A DNA stretch of 64,000 nt, taken from CAYJIL01 sp964370235 (GTDB taxonomy: Bacteria > Bacteroidota > Bacteroidia > Bacteroidales > Rikenellaceae). The notes under the pieces are model-generated. The model searched no databases. It saw nothing but the letters and a program-made list of their open reading frames with translations, and had not been told where the DNA came from. Each line of letters begins with the position of its first letter. Position 1 is the stretch's first letter. Of this stretch, positions 43,726 to 53,261 are shown piece by piece. The position numbers were made by a program, and so were the translations under genes. The stretch spans positions 1-64,000 of the forward strand of contig CAYJIL010000001.1 of assembly GCA_964370235.1 (NCBI GenBank), in the 5' to 3' direction.

Positions 43726-44679
43726 ATGATTAAGAGAGTATTTGCAACAATATTGGTAATATTAGCATTTTGTAGGTGCAGCAGCCAGAGCGAGAAACTA
43801 ATTAACGAAGATGACCTAAAGGGCATCATTAGCGAAGTGCTCATGGCTGAGGTCTATGTTATTAACAACGAAGACCTAAACACAAACGACTCGCTAGACT
43901 ATTATAGCCCAGTACTCGAGAAGTATGGTTATAATGTCAAAGATTTGGAGTATACACTAGGGCGATATGCTCTGCGCAAAAGTAGTGTACTAGGGCCAAT
44001 TCTCGACAAAATTTCTATTGAGTTCGATAGCCTAAAAAGACTATATGACTACCGTGGCGAACTACTTGCGACACTATCTAAGCTATCGAAAGAGAATGCC
44101 AAAAAGGTGGTTTATTTTCAGGATAGCCTTATTTTAAAGAACAAGAAAGATAGCATACTTTTGTATGAGTTTGAAGTTCCAACATACTGGAGCGGAGAAT
44201 ACGAAATAACCTATAACTACACAATAGACTCAACCTCGTCAACTGGGGCATACTCGCTTTCGTACTACTCGATTGACACAGTGTCGGGGCTAGCCTCTAG
44301 CACAGGTAGATATTGGATGCTAAGAGCAGTGGACGATCGCCAACTCAAATCATCGATGGTGGTAGATAGCCGCAACAGAGATGTTATTCGATATACACTA
44401 CCACGTGGCAAGGCTGGCAAAGGTAAACTAAACATGCGCATCGACTCGCTTATGGTTACATTTACCCCTATTGACGACTACATCGAAAAGGACTACCTAG
44501 ATAGTTTGATTCGCAGAGTTAATTTTAGTGGTTTTAATCGCCAGTTAAACGAAACGTTTAGCACGCCAACTATGCCAACAGCAGATAGTGCTGTATATGA
44601 GTGGGTAAAGCATGTAGATTCGCTAACAAATAAGATTATAAAGAGGGGTGTAGATATTCCGCTTGAGGTAAAAAAATAG
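43726..44679 (+). CDS. DUF4296-domain lipoprotein
   Basis: 317 residues. Short signal sequence with a lipobox (LAFCRC; Cys16 or Cys18). The N-terminal DUF4296 segment is LINEDDLKGIISEVLMAEVYV followed by YYSPVLEKYGYNVKDLEYTL, a helical pair with a conserved Asp/Glu pattern. The long C-terminal part (about 130-317) is beta-rich and has no assignment. No function is known for the family. It lies 14 nt after the permease and 7 nt before an amidohydrolase gene. Confidence 0.8.
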   Translation: MIKRVFATILVILAFCRCSSQSEKLINEDDLKGIISEVLMAEVYVINNEDLNTNDSLDYYSPVLEKYGYNVKDLEYTLGRYALRKSSVLGPILDKISIEFDSLKRLYDYRGELLATLSKLSKENAKKVVYFQDSLILKNKKDSILLYEFEVPTYWSGEYEITYNYTIDSTSSTGAYSLSYYSIDTVSGLASSTGRYWMLRAVDDRQLKSSMVVDSRNRDVIRYTLPRGKAGKGKLNMRIDSLMVTFTPIDDYIEKDYLDSLIRRVNFSGFNRQLNETFSTPTMPTADSAVYEWVKHVDSLTNKIIKRGVDIPLEVKK

Positions 44680-44686
44680 ATATTAT

Positions 44687-45811
44687 ATGAGAAAGATAGC
44701 AGCACCACTAGCATTTATTGGTGGAGAGATTATAAAAAATGTGATTGTAGAGCTTGATGGCGAGGGCAAAATTATATCAATCGAAAAAGAGGTATCAAAC
44801 ATTGATAGCCACAGCAACACCGAGTACCATAATGGTATGTTGGTAGCTGGTTTTGTAAACTGTCACTGTCACCTAGAATACTCTTATGTAAAAGGTATGA
44901 TTCCACCGGGTGGTGGTTTGCCCGAGTTTATTCGCTCGATAATTGAGATTAAGATTGCAGCCAAGACACCAGAGAGCACTATGATTAGCGAGGCTCAAAA
45001 GTGGGACAAAGTAATGGCTAGCGAGGGTGTTGTTGCAGTGGGCGATCACAACAACAACGACTATGTATATGGCGTTAAGGAGCAGAGCCAAATATGTTAT
45101 AAGACTTTTGTCGAGATGTATGATTTCGATGGCAAGAGTAGCGACGAAACATTTGCAATTGGCATGGAGCGTGTAGCCGAGCACAAACGCCGTGGGCTAG
45201 ATGCGTCTATTGTTCCGCACGCTAACTACACAATGGAGCAACGTTTGATTGGCTTGACGGGTGGCGAAAAAGTGTCGGACAAAGGCATAAAGGCAGACGG
45301 TATCTTGTCTATTCACTTTAAAGAGTCGGTTGCTATGGCTGGCGAAAATGAGCTTAGCGAGGTAGTGCCAAACCTATCGGCAGAGCGTGATAGCATACTG
45401 CTTGTGCACTCGATATATGCATCGAGAGACGATATAAAGACTGCAAAGGCAAAGCTAGGCGAGCGCATGTGTGTGGTTGTGTGCCCAATGTCTAACCTAT
45501 ATATCGAGAATAACATAGCCGATATTGATATGATGCTAGAAGAGGGGGTAAACATAACCATTGGTACCGATAGCCTATCGTCAAACACAACTCTTTCGAT
45601 GTTAGAGGAGGTTAAAACACTTGTAGCACGTGGTTACTCGCTAGAGCAAACGCTTGGTTGGGCAACACAAAACGGAGCAAATGCGCTTTGTATTGCAGAC
45701 TGGGCAGGTGACCTAAAAGAGGGTTTGCGCCCGGGGGTTGTGCTAATTGATGGTATTGACTTTGCTAGCAAATCATTAACAGAGGCTAGCCGTGCTAAAA
45801 GGCTAGCATAA
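44687..45811 (+). CDS. Amidohydrolase-family metal-dependent deaminase/hydrolase
   Basis: 374 residues, cytoplasmic, TIM-barrel amidohydrolase of the cytosine/guanine-deaminase type. Metal ligands: FVNCHCHLEYS (His-x-His), a later His in VPHANYTMEQ, LLVHSIY, and the catalytic Asp in TIGTDSLSSNTTLSMLEE. The flanking beta-sandwich is built from residues 1-50 and 330-374 (DLKEGLRPGVVLIDGID). Substrates in this family include guanine, cytosine, S-adenosylhomocysteine and aminodeoxyfutalosine; none can be chosen from the context. Part of the long run after the DUF4296 gene. Confidence 0.85.
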   Translation: MRKIAAPLAFIGGEIIKNVIVELDGEGKIISIEKEVSNIDSHSNTEYHNGMLVAGFVNCHCHLEYSYVKGMIPPGGGLPEFIRSIIEIKIAAKTPESTMISEAQKWDKVMASEGVVAVGDHNNNDYVYGVKEQSQICYKTFVEMYDFDGKSSDETFAIGMERVAEHKRRGLDASIVPHANYTMEQRLIGLTGGEKVSDKGIKADGILSIHFKESVAMAGENELSEVVPNLSAERDSILLVHSIYASRDDIKTAKAKLGERMCVVVCPMSNLYIENNIADIDMMLEEGVNITIGTDSLSSNTTLSMLEEVKTLVARGYSLEQTLGWATQNGANALCIADWAGDLKEGLRPGVVLIDGIDFASKSLTEASRAKRLA

Positions 45812-45822
45812 AGGCAAAACAA

Positions 45823-46590
45823 ATGGAAACAAAGCTATTTGATGAGATAATATTTGGGCCTATCAAAAGCCGCAGGCTTGGTGTGTCGCTGGGGGTGAAT
45901 TTGCTACCAGTAGATGGCAAGCTATGTAACTTTAACTGCTGCTACTGTGAGTGTGGTTGGACACTATCACAAAAAGGATTGCGCTACAACGATGCCGATG
46001 CAGTAATTACAGCACTAGAGGCTAGGCTTTTGGAGGGGGAGCACATAGACGTTATTACCTTTGCGGGCAATGGCGAGCCTACGATGCACCCACGTTTCGA
46101 GGAGATTATAGACCGTACACTTACGCTCAGAGATAGACTATCGCCACACACCAAGGTGGCTGTGCTGTCTAACGCATCGATGCTAGGCAAAGATGGCGTG
46201 AGAGCTGCACTAGAGCGTGTAGATAGGGCTATGTTAAAAATTGACTCGGCAATCGACCACACAATAGAACTTATCAACGAACCAAAATATAACTATTCGC
46301 TACAAAAGGTGATTAGCGATATGAAACGCTTTACAGGTGAGCTAATCATTCAAACCATGCTACTACGTGGCGAGGTTAATGGCGAAAAGTTCGATAACAC
46401 TAGCGAGCAAGAGTTAAAGGCATACCTAGATGTGGTTGCCGAGCTCAAGCCATCGCTAGTAATGCTATATACTATTGACCGCCCAACACCATCAAATTCG
46501 CTAGTGCAACTCACAAATGCAGAGCTTGATGTGGTTGCAGATAAAGTGCGAGAACTGGGCATCGAGTGCCAAGTATCCTATTTAAGATAG
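45823..46590 (+). CDS. Radical-SAM protein (COG0731-like)
   Basis: 255 residues. The CxxxCxxC cluster is Cys35, Cys39 and Cys42 in [13 protein letters not shown]; the SAM motif is [24 protein letters not shown] and [19 protein letters not shown] follow. The pattern [21 protein letters not shown] resembles the COG0731 group, named after wyosine-tRNA biosynthesis in archaea; the bacterial members have no established reaction. No auxiliary cluster is evident. It is not a sulfatase-maturating enzyme (lacks SPASM cysteines). Confidence 0.85.
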   Translation: METKLFDEIIFGPIKSRRLGVSLGVNLLPVDGKLCNFNCCYCECGWTLSQKGLRYNDADAVITALEARLLEGEHIDVITFAGNGEPTMHPRFEEIIDRTLTLRDRLSPHTKVAVLSNASMLGKDGVRAALERVDRAMLKIDSAIDHTIELINEPKYNYSLQKVISDMKRFTGELIIQTMLLRGEVNGEKFDNTSEQELKAYLDVVAELKPSLVMLYTIDRPTPSNSLVQLTNAELDVVADKVRELGIECQVSYLR

Positions 46591-46597
46591 AGACAAA

Positions 46598-47668
46598 ATG
46601 ACACAAGAGCAAGAAAAAGAGCTAAAAGATAGGCTTGAGGAGCTAAAGAGATACCTTGCGCTAGAGGATAAAAAAGCACAAGTTGCCGAGCTAGAACTCA
46701 AGAGCCAAGGTGCCGAGTTTTGGAACGATGCATCGAGTGCCGAAGAGACACTCAAAGAGATAGCCGCCCTAAAGTGGTGGCTTTTGGCTGTTGACGAGCT
46801 AGAGAATAGCTTTGGCGAACTAGTAGTTATGAAGGAGTTTATAGCCGAAGGTTTGAGCGAACCTTCAGAACTAGAGAGTGGCTATAACTTGCTACTAGAG
46901 AACATAGAGCAGGTAGAGGTGCGCATGTCGCTATCGAGCCCCGAAGATGGCATGAGTGCCATTTTGGAGATTAACTCGGGAGCAGGCGGAACCGAAAGCC
47001 TAGACTGGAGCAATATGCTACTACGTATGTACACACGCTATGCCGAGCGTAGCGGCTATAAGTGTCGCATACTCGATATACAAGAGGATGGCATAGGAGT
47101 TAAGAGCGCCATGATAGAGATTGAGGGTGCATTTGCCTATGGCTATCTAAAGGGAGAGAGCGGAGTTCACAGGCTAGTGAGGCTCTCGCCATATGATTCG
47201 AGCAATCGCCGACACACAACATTTGCATCGGTGTTTGTGAGCCCATCGATTGATGACAATATCGAGATTGAGATTTCGCCTGCCGATATTCGCTGGGACA
47301 CCTATCGTAGCGGTGGTGCAGGGGGACAAAATGTCAACAAAGTAGAGACTGGTGTTAGGCTTTACCACATTCCAACGGGGATTGTGGTCGAGAATACCGA
47401 AACTCGCTCGCAGCTCATGAACAAAGAGAATGCAATGAGGATTCTGCGTAGTAAACTCTATCAGGCCGAACTAGAAAAAAAGATGGCTCTACAACGAGAG
47501 CTAGAGGGTAACAAAAAGAAAATTGAATGGGGCAGCCAGATTCGTAGTTACACGCTACACCCATACAAGCTGGTGAAAGATCATCGCACACTCACCGAGA
47601 GCACATCGCCCGAGAGCGTACTGGATGGCGATATTGTACCATTCATTAAGAGTTGGTTAATGTCATAA
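46598..47668 (+). CDS. prfB: Peptide chain release factor 2 (no programmed frameshift)
   Basis: 356 residues. RF2 releases peptides at UGA and UAA. The GGQ motif is Gly242-Gly243-Gln244 in [13 protein letters not shown]; the stop-reading tripeptide is Ser197-Pro198-Tyr199 instead of Ser-Pro-Phe. The coding frame is continuous: the segment matching the usual frameshift site (Arg-Gly-Tyr-Leu-stop in E. coli) reads KRYLALED with no in-frame TGA. RF2 autoregulation by frameshifting is therefore absent. Gln244 is the target of PrmC (27321-28151). Confidence 0.96.
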   Translation: MTQEQEKELKDRLEELKRYLALEDKKAQVAELELKSQGAEFWNDASSAEETLKEIAALKWWLLAVDELENSFGELVVMKEFIAEGLSEPSELESGYNLLLENIEQVEVRMSLSSPEDGMSAILEINSGAGGTESLDWSNMLLRMYTRYAERSGYKCRILDIQEDGIGVKSAMIEIEGAFAYGYLKGESGVHRLVRLSPYDSSNRRHTTFASVFVSPSIDDNIEIEISPADIRWDTYRSGGAGGQNVNKVETGVRLYHIPTGIVVENTETRSQLMNKENAMRILRSKLYQAELEKKMALQRELEGNKKKIEWGSQIRSYTLHPYKLVKDHRTLTESTSPESVLDGDIVPFIKSWLMS

Positions 47669-47684
47669 CCTAAATACTATAAAA

Positions 47685-48173
47685 ATGAAAAAATTACTAT
47701 TACTATCGCTTTTTGCGCTAACTGCTATGTTTGCGCAGGCACAAGACGGAAAAGAGATTTGGGCAAAATCTTATTTGGGCAAACAAGCTCCAGAGCTAAA
47801 GGTAGAAAAATGGCTAACTGATAAACCAGAGCTAGACGGCAAGTATATCTTGTTAGAGTTTTGGGCAACATGGTGCGGGCCTTGTCGCAAAGCAATTCCT
47901 AAGCTAAACGCTTTGCAGGCACAGTACAAAGATAAGCTAGTTATTATTGGCCTATCAGACGAAGAGGAGGAGAAAGTGCGCCAAATGGTATCGCCAAAAA
48001 TGGAGTACACAAGCGCAATTGATACTCGTGCAATACTAAAGAGAGCATACGAGGTTAAAGGTGTACCACACGCTGTATTGATTAACCCAGAGGGTGTTGT
48101 TGTATGGGAGGGCTTCCCACAACTACCGGGCTATGAGCTAACACCTGAGGTTATGGGTAAACTATTGAAGTAA
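47685..48173 (+). CDS. Exported TlpA/ResA-like thioredoxin-fold protein
   Basis: 162 residues. Signal peptide MKKLLLLSLFALTAMFAQAQ; redox motif Trp63-Cys-Gly-Pro-Cys67 in LEFWATWCGPCRKAIPKL; cis-Pro loop KGVPHAVLINPEG. Periplasmic thiol-disulfide oxidoreductase of the TlpA/AhpC-TSA group. The segment GLSDEEEEKVRQMVSPKMEY is a family insertion. No cytochrome-c maturation genes are adjacent, so the client is unknown. Confidence 0.9.
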   Translation: MKKLLLLSLFALTAMFAQAQDGKEIWAKSYLGKQAPELKVEKWLTDKPELDGKYILLEFWATWCGPCRKAIPKLNALQAQYKDKLVIIGLSDEEEEKVRQMVSPKMEYTSAIDTRAILKRAYEVKGVPHAVLINPEGVVVWEGFPQLPGYELTPEVMGKLLK

Positions 48174-48180
48174 AGTTATA

Positions 48181-49197
48181 ATGTCAGAGATAAAATATTA
48201 CCATCACGCCCGATTCTCTACCGAGAGCGGTGCGGTGTTACCTTCGCTAAAGATTGCATACCAAACTTGGGGCACTCCATCGGCTAAGGGCGATAACATT
48301 ATATGGGTGTGCCATGCTTTGACTGCTAACTCCGATGTGGCTGATTGGTGGCCGGGTTCGGTGGTAGAGGGTAAGTTTTTGGACCCTACAAAATATTTTA
48401 TCATCTGTGCCAATGTTCTTGGCTCGCACTATGGTACTACGGGGCCTCTTTCGGTTAACGAGTCTACGGGCGAGCCATATTACAATGCCTTTCCTATGGT
48501 AACGGTGCGTGATGTAGTAGCAGCACACAAGCTACTAGCTGCACACTTGGCAGTAGAGAAAGTGCATGCGCTCATTGGTGGATCGATTGGTGGATTTCAG
48601 GCACTAGAGTGGGCAATTAGCTCGCCTAATTTTGCCAAACATCTAATTTTGCTTGCTACGGCTGCAAAGGCAAGCCCTTGGGCAGTAGCGATTAACGAAT
48701 CGCAGCGCATGGCAATAGAGGCCGATTCGAGTTTTGGCGAACGTAGAGACGATGCAGGGCAAAAGGGTATGAAAGCAGCACGCTCGATTGCGCTTTTGAG
48801 CTATCGCACATCGAGAGCATATAACAAAACACAGGCAGAGAGCAAGCAGGAGGTTAAGGTTGGCGACTTTAGGGCAGCTAGCTATCAACAATACCAAGGC
48901 GAAAAGCTAGTGAGCCGATTTAATGTATATTCGTATTATAGGCTACTGCAAATGCAAGATTCACACAATGTTGCACGTGCAAGGGGCTCGGTTGAGGCGG
49001 CACTAGGCAAAGTGAAATCAAAAACACTTATTGTAGCCATCACTACCGATATACTATACACGATAGACGATCATTTAACCCTATATCGAGGCATTAAAAA
49101 TTCATCGCTAGAGATGATAGCTGCCGATGCAGGGCACGATTCGTTTTTGATTGAGGTTGATGCTATTAGCAAAATGATAACCGATTTTATAGAGTAA
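48181..49197 (+). CDS. metX: Homoserine O-acetyltransferase
   Basis: 338 residues, alpha/beta-hydrolase fold. MetX transfers acetyl (or succinyl) to homoserine in methionine synthesis. Nucleophile Ser135 in LIGGSIGGFQALEW; the acid/base pair is in ITTDILYTIDDH and ADAGHDSFLIE (His). The block ANVLGSHYGTTGPLSVN normally has Cys at the position of His82, a small deviation. It is slightly short for the family. Placed 7 nt after the TlpA-like gene and 4 nt before thiS, so it heads or joins the thiamine set. Confidence 0.92.
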   Translation: MSEIKYYHHARFSTESGAVLPSLKIAYQTWGTPSAKGDNIIWVCHALTANSDVADWWPGSVVEGKFLDPTKYFIICANVLGSHYGTTGPLSVNESTGEPYYNAFPMVTVRDVVAAHKLLAAHLAVEKVHALIGGSIGGFQALEWAISSPNFAKHLILLATAAKASPWAVAINESQRMAIEADSSFGERRDDAGQKGMKAARSIALLSYRTSRAYNKTQAESKQEVKVGDFRAASYQQYQGEKLVSRFNVYSYYRLLQMQDSHNVARARGSVEAALGKVKSKTLIVAITTDILYTIDDHLTLYRGIKNSSLEMIAADAGHDSFLIEVDAISKMITDFIE

Positions 49198-49201
49198 AAA
49201 T

Positions 49202-49399
49202 ATGTTAGTATATATAAACGACAAGGCACAAGAGTTTGAGGGTACAACGCTCGAAGAACTTTTGGTAGCAGCCGCAGTTGACAGAATGGGCGTAGCAGTA
49301 GCAGTAGATATGGAAATTATCCCAACTACTGAGTATGAGTCATTCAAGCTAACACAAGGGGCACAAATAACAATTATTAGAGCAACTAAAGGTGGATAG
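49202..49399 (+). CDS. thiS: Sulfur-carrier protein ThiS
   Basis: 65 residues, ubiquitin-like fold ending in the required Gly-Gly (RATKGG). The C-terminal glycine is adenylated by ThiF and becomes the thiocarboxylate that donates sulfur for the thiazole ring. The family start LVYINDKAQEF is visible. It overlaps the next gene by 8 nt. Confidence 0.93.
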   Translation: MLVYINDKAQEFEGTTLEELLVAAAVDRMGVAVAVDMEIIPTTEYESFKLTQGAQITIIRATKGG

Positions 49400-49982
49400 C
49401 AGAGCTAGGGCATTAGTGGTGATTACTCCCGAAAAGGAGCTTGAGGGCGAAATTGATGCTTTGGCAAAAATTACCCCTATGCTATGGCGTTTGCATATTA
49501 GAAAGCCTAGCTACACACCTGCTATGCTACATGACTACTGCCAAAGGCTAGCACAAAGGGTTGATGTTGAGCGTTTAACCATACACTACAACAGCGAAAT
49601 AGCCCATGAGCTAGGGTTAGGCGGAGTGCACCTTAGAGAGACCATAAACAGCCATTTGATGCAGAGCACATCTTGCCATAGCATAGAAGAAGTGTCGGCA
49701 GCAAAGGGTTTTGATTATATGTTCTTGAGCCCAATATTCGATTCAATATCAAAAAAGGGCTATGTTAGTGGTTTTGACACTAACACATTGCAACTCCCAC
49801 AAGGGCAAAAGGTTGTGGCTTTGGGTGGAATAACTAGCCAAAACATAGCACAAGTAGCAAAAAGTGGCTTTTACTCGGCCGCACTCATGGGGTATATTTG
49901 GGGTAAAGACACAAAAGTGTGCCCACAAGAGGTTGCAAGACGTTTAAAAAGTGCCACCGATATGTGGCAAAACAGTATATGA
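49392..49982 (+). CDS. TenI/ThiE-like protein (non-canonical)
   Basis: 196 residues, GTG start inside the last codons of thiS (an in-frame GTG at 49425 is a less likely alternative). ThiE/TenI TIM barrel: LVVITPEKELEGE, LTIHYNSEIAHELGLGGVHL, FDYMFLSPIFDSISKKGY, VVALGGITSQNI. The usual QLRxK start of the active site is replaced by LHIRKP and the NDD motif by NSE, so it probably does not catalyse thiamine-phosphate synthesis. TenI proteins elsewhere aromatise the thiazole tautomer. The true ThiE is the next gene; their ends overlap (ATGA at 49979). Confidence 0.8.
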   Translation: MDSRARALVVITPEKELEGEIDALAKITPMLWRLHIRKPSYTPAMLHDYCQRLAQRVDVERLTIHYNSEIAHELGLGGVHLRETINSHLMQSTSCHSIEEVSAAKGFDYMFLSPIFDSISKKGYVSGFDTNTLQLPQGQKVVALGGITSQNIAQVAKSGFYSAALMGYIWGKDTKVCPQEVARRLKSATDMWQNSI

Positions 49983-50614
49983 GAGAGATTGAGAGACTAC
50001 AATATATAACACCATCGACTGGCGATATTGCTGCTGGAGTCGAGAAGTTTTTGAGCGGTGGCGGCCGATGGGTTCAGCTTCGCATGAAGGGTGCATCGAG
50101 CCAAACAATGGTGGAAATGGGGCACAAGCTAAGGGAGCTAACAAACGCTGTGGGGGCTGTATTACTGATAAATGACGATATTCATGTTGCAAAAACAGTG
50201 GCTGCCGATGGTGTACATCTTGGCAAAAGCGATGTAGCAACACAAGTTGCACGAGAGCTATTGGGCGATAATGCAATTATTGGCAGAACGGCAAATACAA
50301 TAGACGATGTTAGGCTTCTGTCGAGCGAGCCTATCAACTACATTGGGCTTGGGCCATATCGTTTTACCACCACCAAAGAGATACTTTCGCCCATAATTGG
50401 GCTAGAGGGCTACACCAATATTGCAGCACAAATGGCAGCCGAAGGTATTGCTATGCCGGTAGTTGGAGTAGGTGGTATTGAGGGCGATGATATTGCCCCA
50501 ATTATGGAGACAGGTATATTTGGCGTTGCCGTGAGCGGTGTTATTGCCAAAGCACAAGATATTGCAGCAAACACTAGCGAGCTATTAAATATTATTGAAA
50601 GAGGTAAAAAATAG
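49979..50614 (+). CDS. thiE: Thiamine-phosphate synthase
   Basis: 211 residues. Couples HMP-pyrophosphate with the thiazole phosphate. Active-site pattern intact: [20 protein letters not shown] (Asn-Asp-Asp), [38 protein letters not shown] 49979 overlaps the TGA of the TenI-like gene; a longer in-frame extension from 49919 is rejected as it overlaps that gene by 64 nt. Confidence 0.93.
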   Translation: MREIERLQYITPSTGDIAAGVEKFLSGGGRWVQLRMKGASSQTMVEMGHKLRELTNAVGAVLLINDDIHVAKTVAADGVHLGKSDVATQVARELLGDNAIIGRTANTIDDVRLLSSEPINYIGLGPYRFTTTKEILSPIIGLEGYTNIAAQMAAEGIAMPVVGVGGIEGDDIAPIMETGIFGVAVSGVIAKAQDIAANTSELLNIIERGKK

Positions 50615-50618
50615 AGAT

Positions 50619-51398
50619 ATGGAAGATATACTAAAGATTGGGAGCGAGAGTTTCTCATCACGCCTATTCACGGGCACAGGTAAATTTAGCTCTTCGCCAC
50701 TCATGGCAGATGCCATTGAGGCAAGTGGCAGTGAACTTGTTACGGTAGCACTAAAAAGAGTCGACATAGACGACGATAACGATAATATTCTTTCGCACAT
50801 TAGGGGCGAAAGGGTGCGCCTACTACCCAACACATCGGGTGTGCGCACAGCACGTGAGGCAGTATTTGCAGCCGAGTTAGCACGTGAGGCACTAGGCACA
50901 AATTTGCTAAAGCTAGAGATTCACCCCGACCCACGCTATCTTATGCCCGACCCAGTAGAAACACTAACAGCGGCTAAGGAGCTAGTAGAAAAAGGATTTA
51001 TTGTAATGCCATATATTCATGCCGACCCTGTTCTTTGCAAAAGGCTAGAGGATGTTGGTGTGGCTTGTGTTATGCCACTTGGCTCGCCAATTGGGTCAAA
51101 CAAAGGCATTGTTACAACCGAGTTTTTGCGTATAATCATAGAGCAAAGCCGTGTACCTGTGGTGGTTGATGCAGGAATTGGGGCACCCTCACACGCAGCA
51201 TTGGCTATGGAGATGGGAGCTTCGGCAGTGCTAGTAAACACTGCTATTGCATCGAGTGCACACCCTGTTGAGATGGCTCGTGCCTTTAAGATGGCTGTTG
51301 AGGCAGGACGCATGGCATACAACGCTCGTTTGGGCGCAGTAGGTAATTATGGCGAGGCAACTAGCCCACTTACCGAGTTTTTGAAGTTAACAAAATAG
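50619..51398 (+). CDS. thiG: Thiazole synthase
   Basis: 259 residues, usual length. ThiG forms the thiazole ring from DXP, dehydroglycine and ThiS thiocarboxylate. Family blocks: [25 protein letters not shown] (catalytic Lys region), [32 protein letters not shown] (Glu), [20 protein letters not shown]. Between thiE and thiH with 3-4 nt gaps. Confidence 0.96.
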   Translation: MEDILKIGSESFSSRLFTGTGKFSSSPLMADAIEASGSELVTVALKRVDIDDDNDNILSHIRGERVRLLPNTSGVRTAREAVFAAELAREALGTNLLKLEIHPDPRYLMPDPVETLTAAKELVEKGFIVMPYIHADPVLCKRLEDVGVACVMPLGSPIGSNKGIVTTEFLRIIIEQSRVPVVVDAGIGAPSHAALAMEMGASAVLVNTAIASSAHPVEMARAFKMAVEAGRMAYNARLGAVGNYGEATSPLTEFLKLTK

Positions 51399-51401
51399 AA
51401 G

Positions 51402-52529
51402 ATGAGTTTTTACGATATAGTTAACAAATATAGCTGGGATGATATAGCAGAGCGCATATATAGTTCGACAAAAGAGGACGTTGTGCGTGCTCTATCGGCA
51501 AGTGGCGAGCTCTCGCCCGAAGATATGATACCATTGCTATCGCCTGCCGCTAGCGGCATGCTAGAGCAAATAGCACAAAAGAGTATGGATATTACTCGCC
51601 GCCGATTTGGCAATGTTATGCAACTATACGTACCACTATATATATCGAGTTACTGCCAAAATAGATGTCTATATTGCGGCTTTAGTGTCACTAACAAAAT
51701 ACCTCGCAAACAACTATCACAAGAGGAGATAGCTACTGAGTGTAAGGCTATTGGCCGTGACCCATTTCGTCATATATTGCTTGTGACGGGTGAGTCGACA
51801 ATATATTCGTCGGTGGAGTATTTAGGCGACTCAATAGAGACTGCCCTTCAAAGCTTTGAACAAGTGTCTATTGAGGTGCAGCCACTACAAACACACGAAT
51901 ATAAACAACTAGTAGAGAAAGGATTACACGGAGTATATGTATATCAAGAGACCTATAACGAGGCTCGCTATGGCGAATATCACCCCAAAGGGCGCAAGGC
52001 AAACTATCGATATAGGCTCGAAACTCCCGATCGTTTGGGCGAGGCTGGAGTCTATAAAATAGGCTTTGGCAACCTTATTGGGCTAGAGGATTGGCGAGTA
52101 GAGGCGTTTTTTACGGCTCTGCACATCGACTACATATCAAAAAAATATTGGCGTAGCAAATGTTCTGTTTCGTTCCCTAGGCTTAGGCCTTGTGTGGGCG
52201 ATGGATTTAACCCCAACTTCCCATCAACCGAGAGTGATTTACTACAAATAATGTGTGCTTACCGACTATTTAGCGAAGATTTGGAGATTTCGCTATCGAC
52301 ACGAGAAAGCCCATACTTTAGGGATAATGTTGCAAGGCTTGGTGTAACTACCATGTCGGCAGCATCTAAGACAACACCCGGTGGTTATAGCGACTACGAG
52401 GCAAACAAAGAGCTAGAGCAGTTCTCGGTAAACGATGACCGTAGCGCACAAGCAGTTGCCGCAGCCATTAGAGAGCGTGGACTAGAGCCCGTTTGGAAAG
52501 ATTGGTCACACTATCTACACTCAAAATAG
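51402..52529 (+). CDS. thiH: 2-iminoacetate synthase (radical SAM)
   Basis: 375 residues. ThiH cleaves tyrosine to dehydroglycine and p-cresol with a radical-SAM cluster at Cys85, Cys89 and Cys92 (SSYCQNRCLYCGFS). Other blocks: HILLVTGES, GLHGVYVYQETYNEARYGEY, SVSFPRLRPC and STRESPYFRDN. It implies the anaerobic, tyrosine-dependent branch of thiazole formation rather than glycine oxidase ThiO. Confidence 0.95.
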   Translation: MSFYDIVNKYSWDDIAERIYSSTKEDVVRALSASGELSPEDMIPLLSPAASGMLEQIAQKSMDITRRRFGNVMQLYVPLYISSYCQNRCLYCGFSVTNKIPRKQLSQEEIATECKAIGRDPFRHILLVTGESTIYSSVEYLGDSIETALQSFEQVSIEVQPLQTHEYKQLVEKGLHGVYVYQETYNEARYGEYHPKGRKANYRYRLETPDRLGEAGVYKIGFGNLIGLEDWRVEAFFTALHIDYISKKYWRSKCSVSFPRLRPCVGDGFNPNFPSTESDLLQIMCAYRLFSEDLEISLSTRESPYFRDNVARLGVTTMSAASKTTPGGYSDYEANKELEQFSVNDDRSAQAVAAAIRERGLEPVWKDWSHYLHSK

Positions 52530-52534
52530 CGTTT

Positions 52535-53230
52535 ATGATGACTCTTAGCGAATATCAAAAAGAGCTATATGCACGCAACCTATTAGTCGATGGTTTTAGC
52601 CCCCAGATGCAGGCAAAGTTGCTAGGTTCTAGTGTTTTTGTTGTTGGAGCAGGAGGGCTAGGTGGTATAGTATTGTCGTATTTGGCAGCAGCTGGTATTG
52701 GTAAAATAGCTATTTGTGATGGCGATGTGGTGTCGCTAAGTAATCTGCAACGCCAAATTCTATTCTCTCACAACCAAATTGGGCAGAGCAAAGCCCAAAT
52801 AGCCACCGAGCGGCTGAGAGCAATACAGCCAAAAATAGAAATTGAGTGTTATGATAGTTTTTTTACCGCCGAGAATGGAGCACGCTGGGCAAAAGGCTAC
52901 GATATAATTGTAGATTGTAGCGACAATTACAAGGCTAGATATGCAATTGATCAAGTGTGTGAGGAGCTAAACATCCCAATGCTATATGGCACAGCCGAGC
53001 AACTATCGGGGCAAGTGGCACTGCTAAAGGCAGGTGGCTACCGCAAACTGTTCCCTAGTGTTAGCGATGGCGAAAACCCACCGGGGGTGCTTACACCAAT
53101 GCCCGGCATAGTGGGTTCGATACAGGCACTAGAGACAATAAAATATCTAACTCAACTGTCTGCAACACTAGAACAACGATTGCTCACAATAGATGGGCTT
53201 AGTTACAAAATTTCGATATTCAAAATATAA
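52535..53230 (+). CDS. thiF: ThiF/MoeB/HesA-family adenylyltransferase lacking zinc cysteines
   Basis: 231 residues from ATG 52535 (ATG 52538 equally possible). The adenylation core is intact: VVGAGGLGGIVLSYLAAAGI, ICDGDVVSLSNLQRQILF, IIVDCSDNYKARY. By position it activates ThiS. Oddities: E. coli ThiF binds zinc with two CxxC pairs and forms an acyl-disulfide at Cys184. Here the matching places read GGYRKLFPS and ENPPGVLTPMPG, and the C-terminal CxxC is missing because the protein ends early. So it has no zinc site and no Cys184 equivalent. Confidence 0.85.
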   Translation: MMTLSEYQKELYARNLLVDGFSPQMQAKLLGSSVFVVGAGGLGGIVLSYLAAAGIGKIAICDGDVVSLSNLQRQILFSHNQIGQSKAQIATERLRAIQPKIEIECYDSFFTAENGARWAKGYDIIVDCSDNYKARYAIDQVCEELNIPMLYGTAEQLSGQVALLKAGGYRKLFPSVSDGENPPGVLTPMPGIVGSIQALETIKYLTQLSATLEQRLLTIDGLSYKISIFKI

Positions 53231-53261
53231 TTATTATCTTAGCCAATTAAAAAGCAAGAGA

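Noticed and set aside
48100..49201. A possible TPP riboswitch before thiS
   Set aside because: Only 4 nt separate metX and thiS, and no THI-box-like conserved segments were seen in or before metX.
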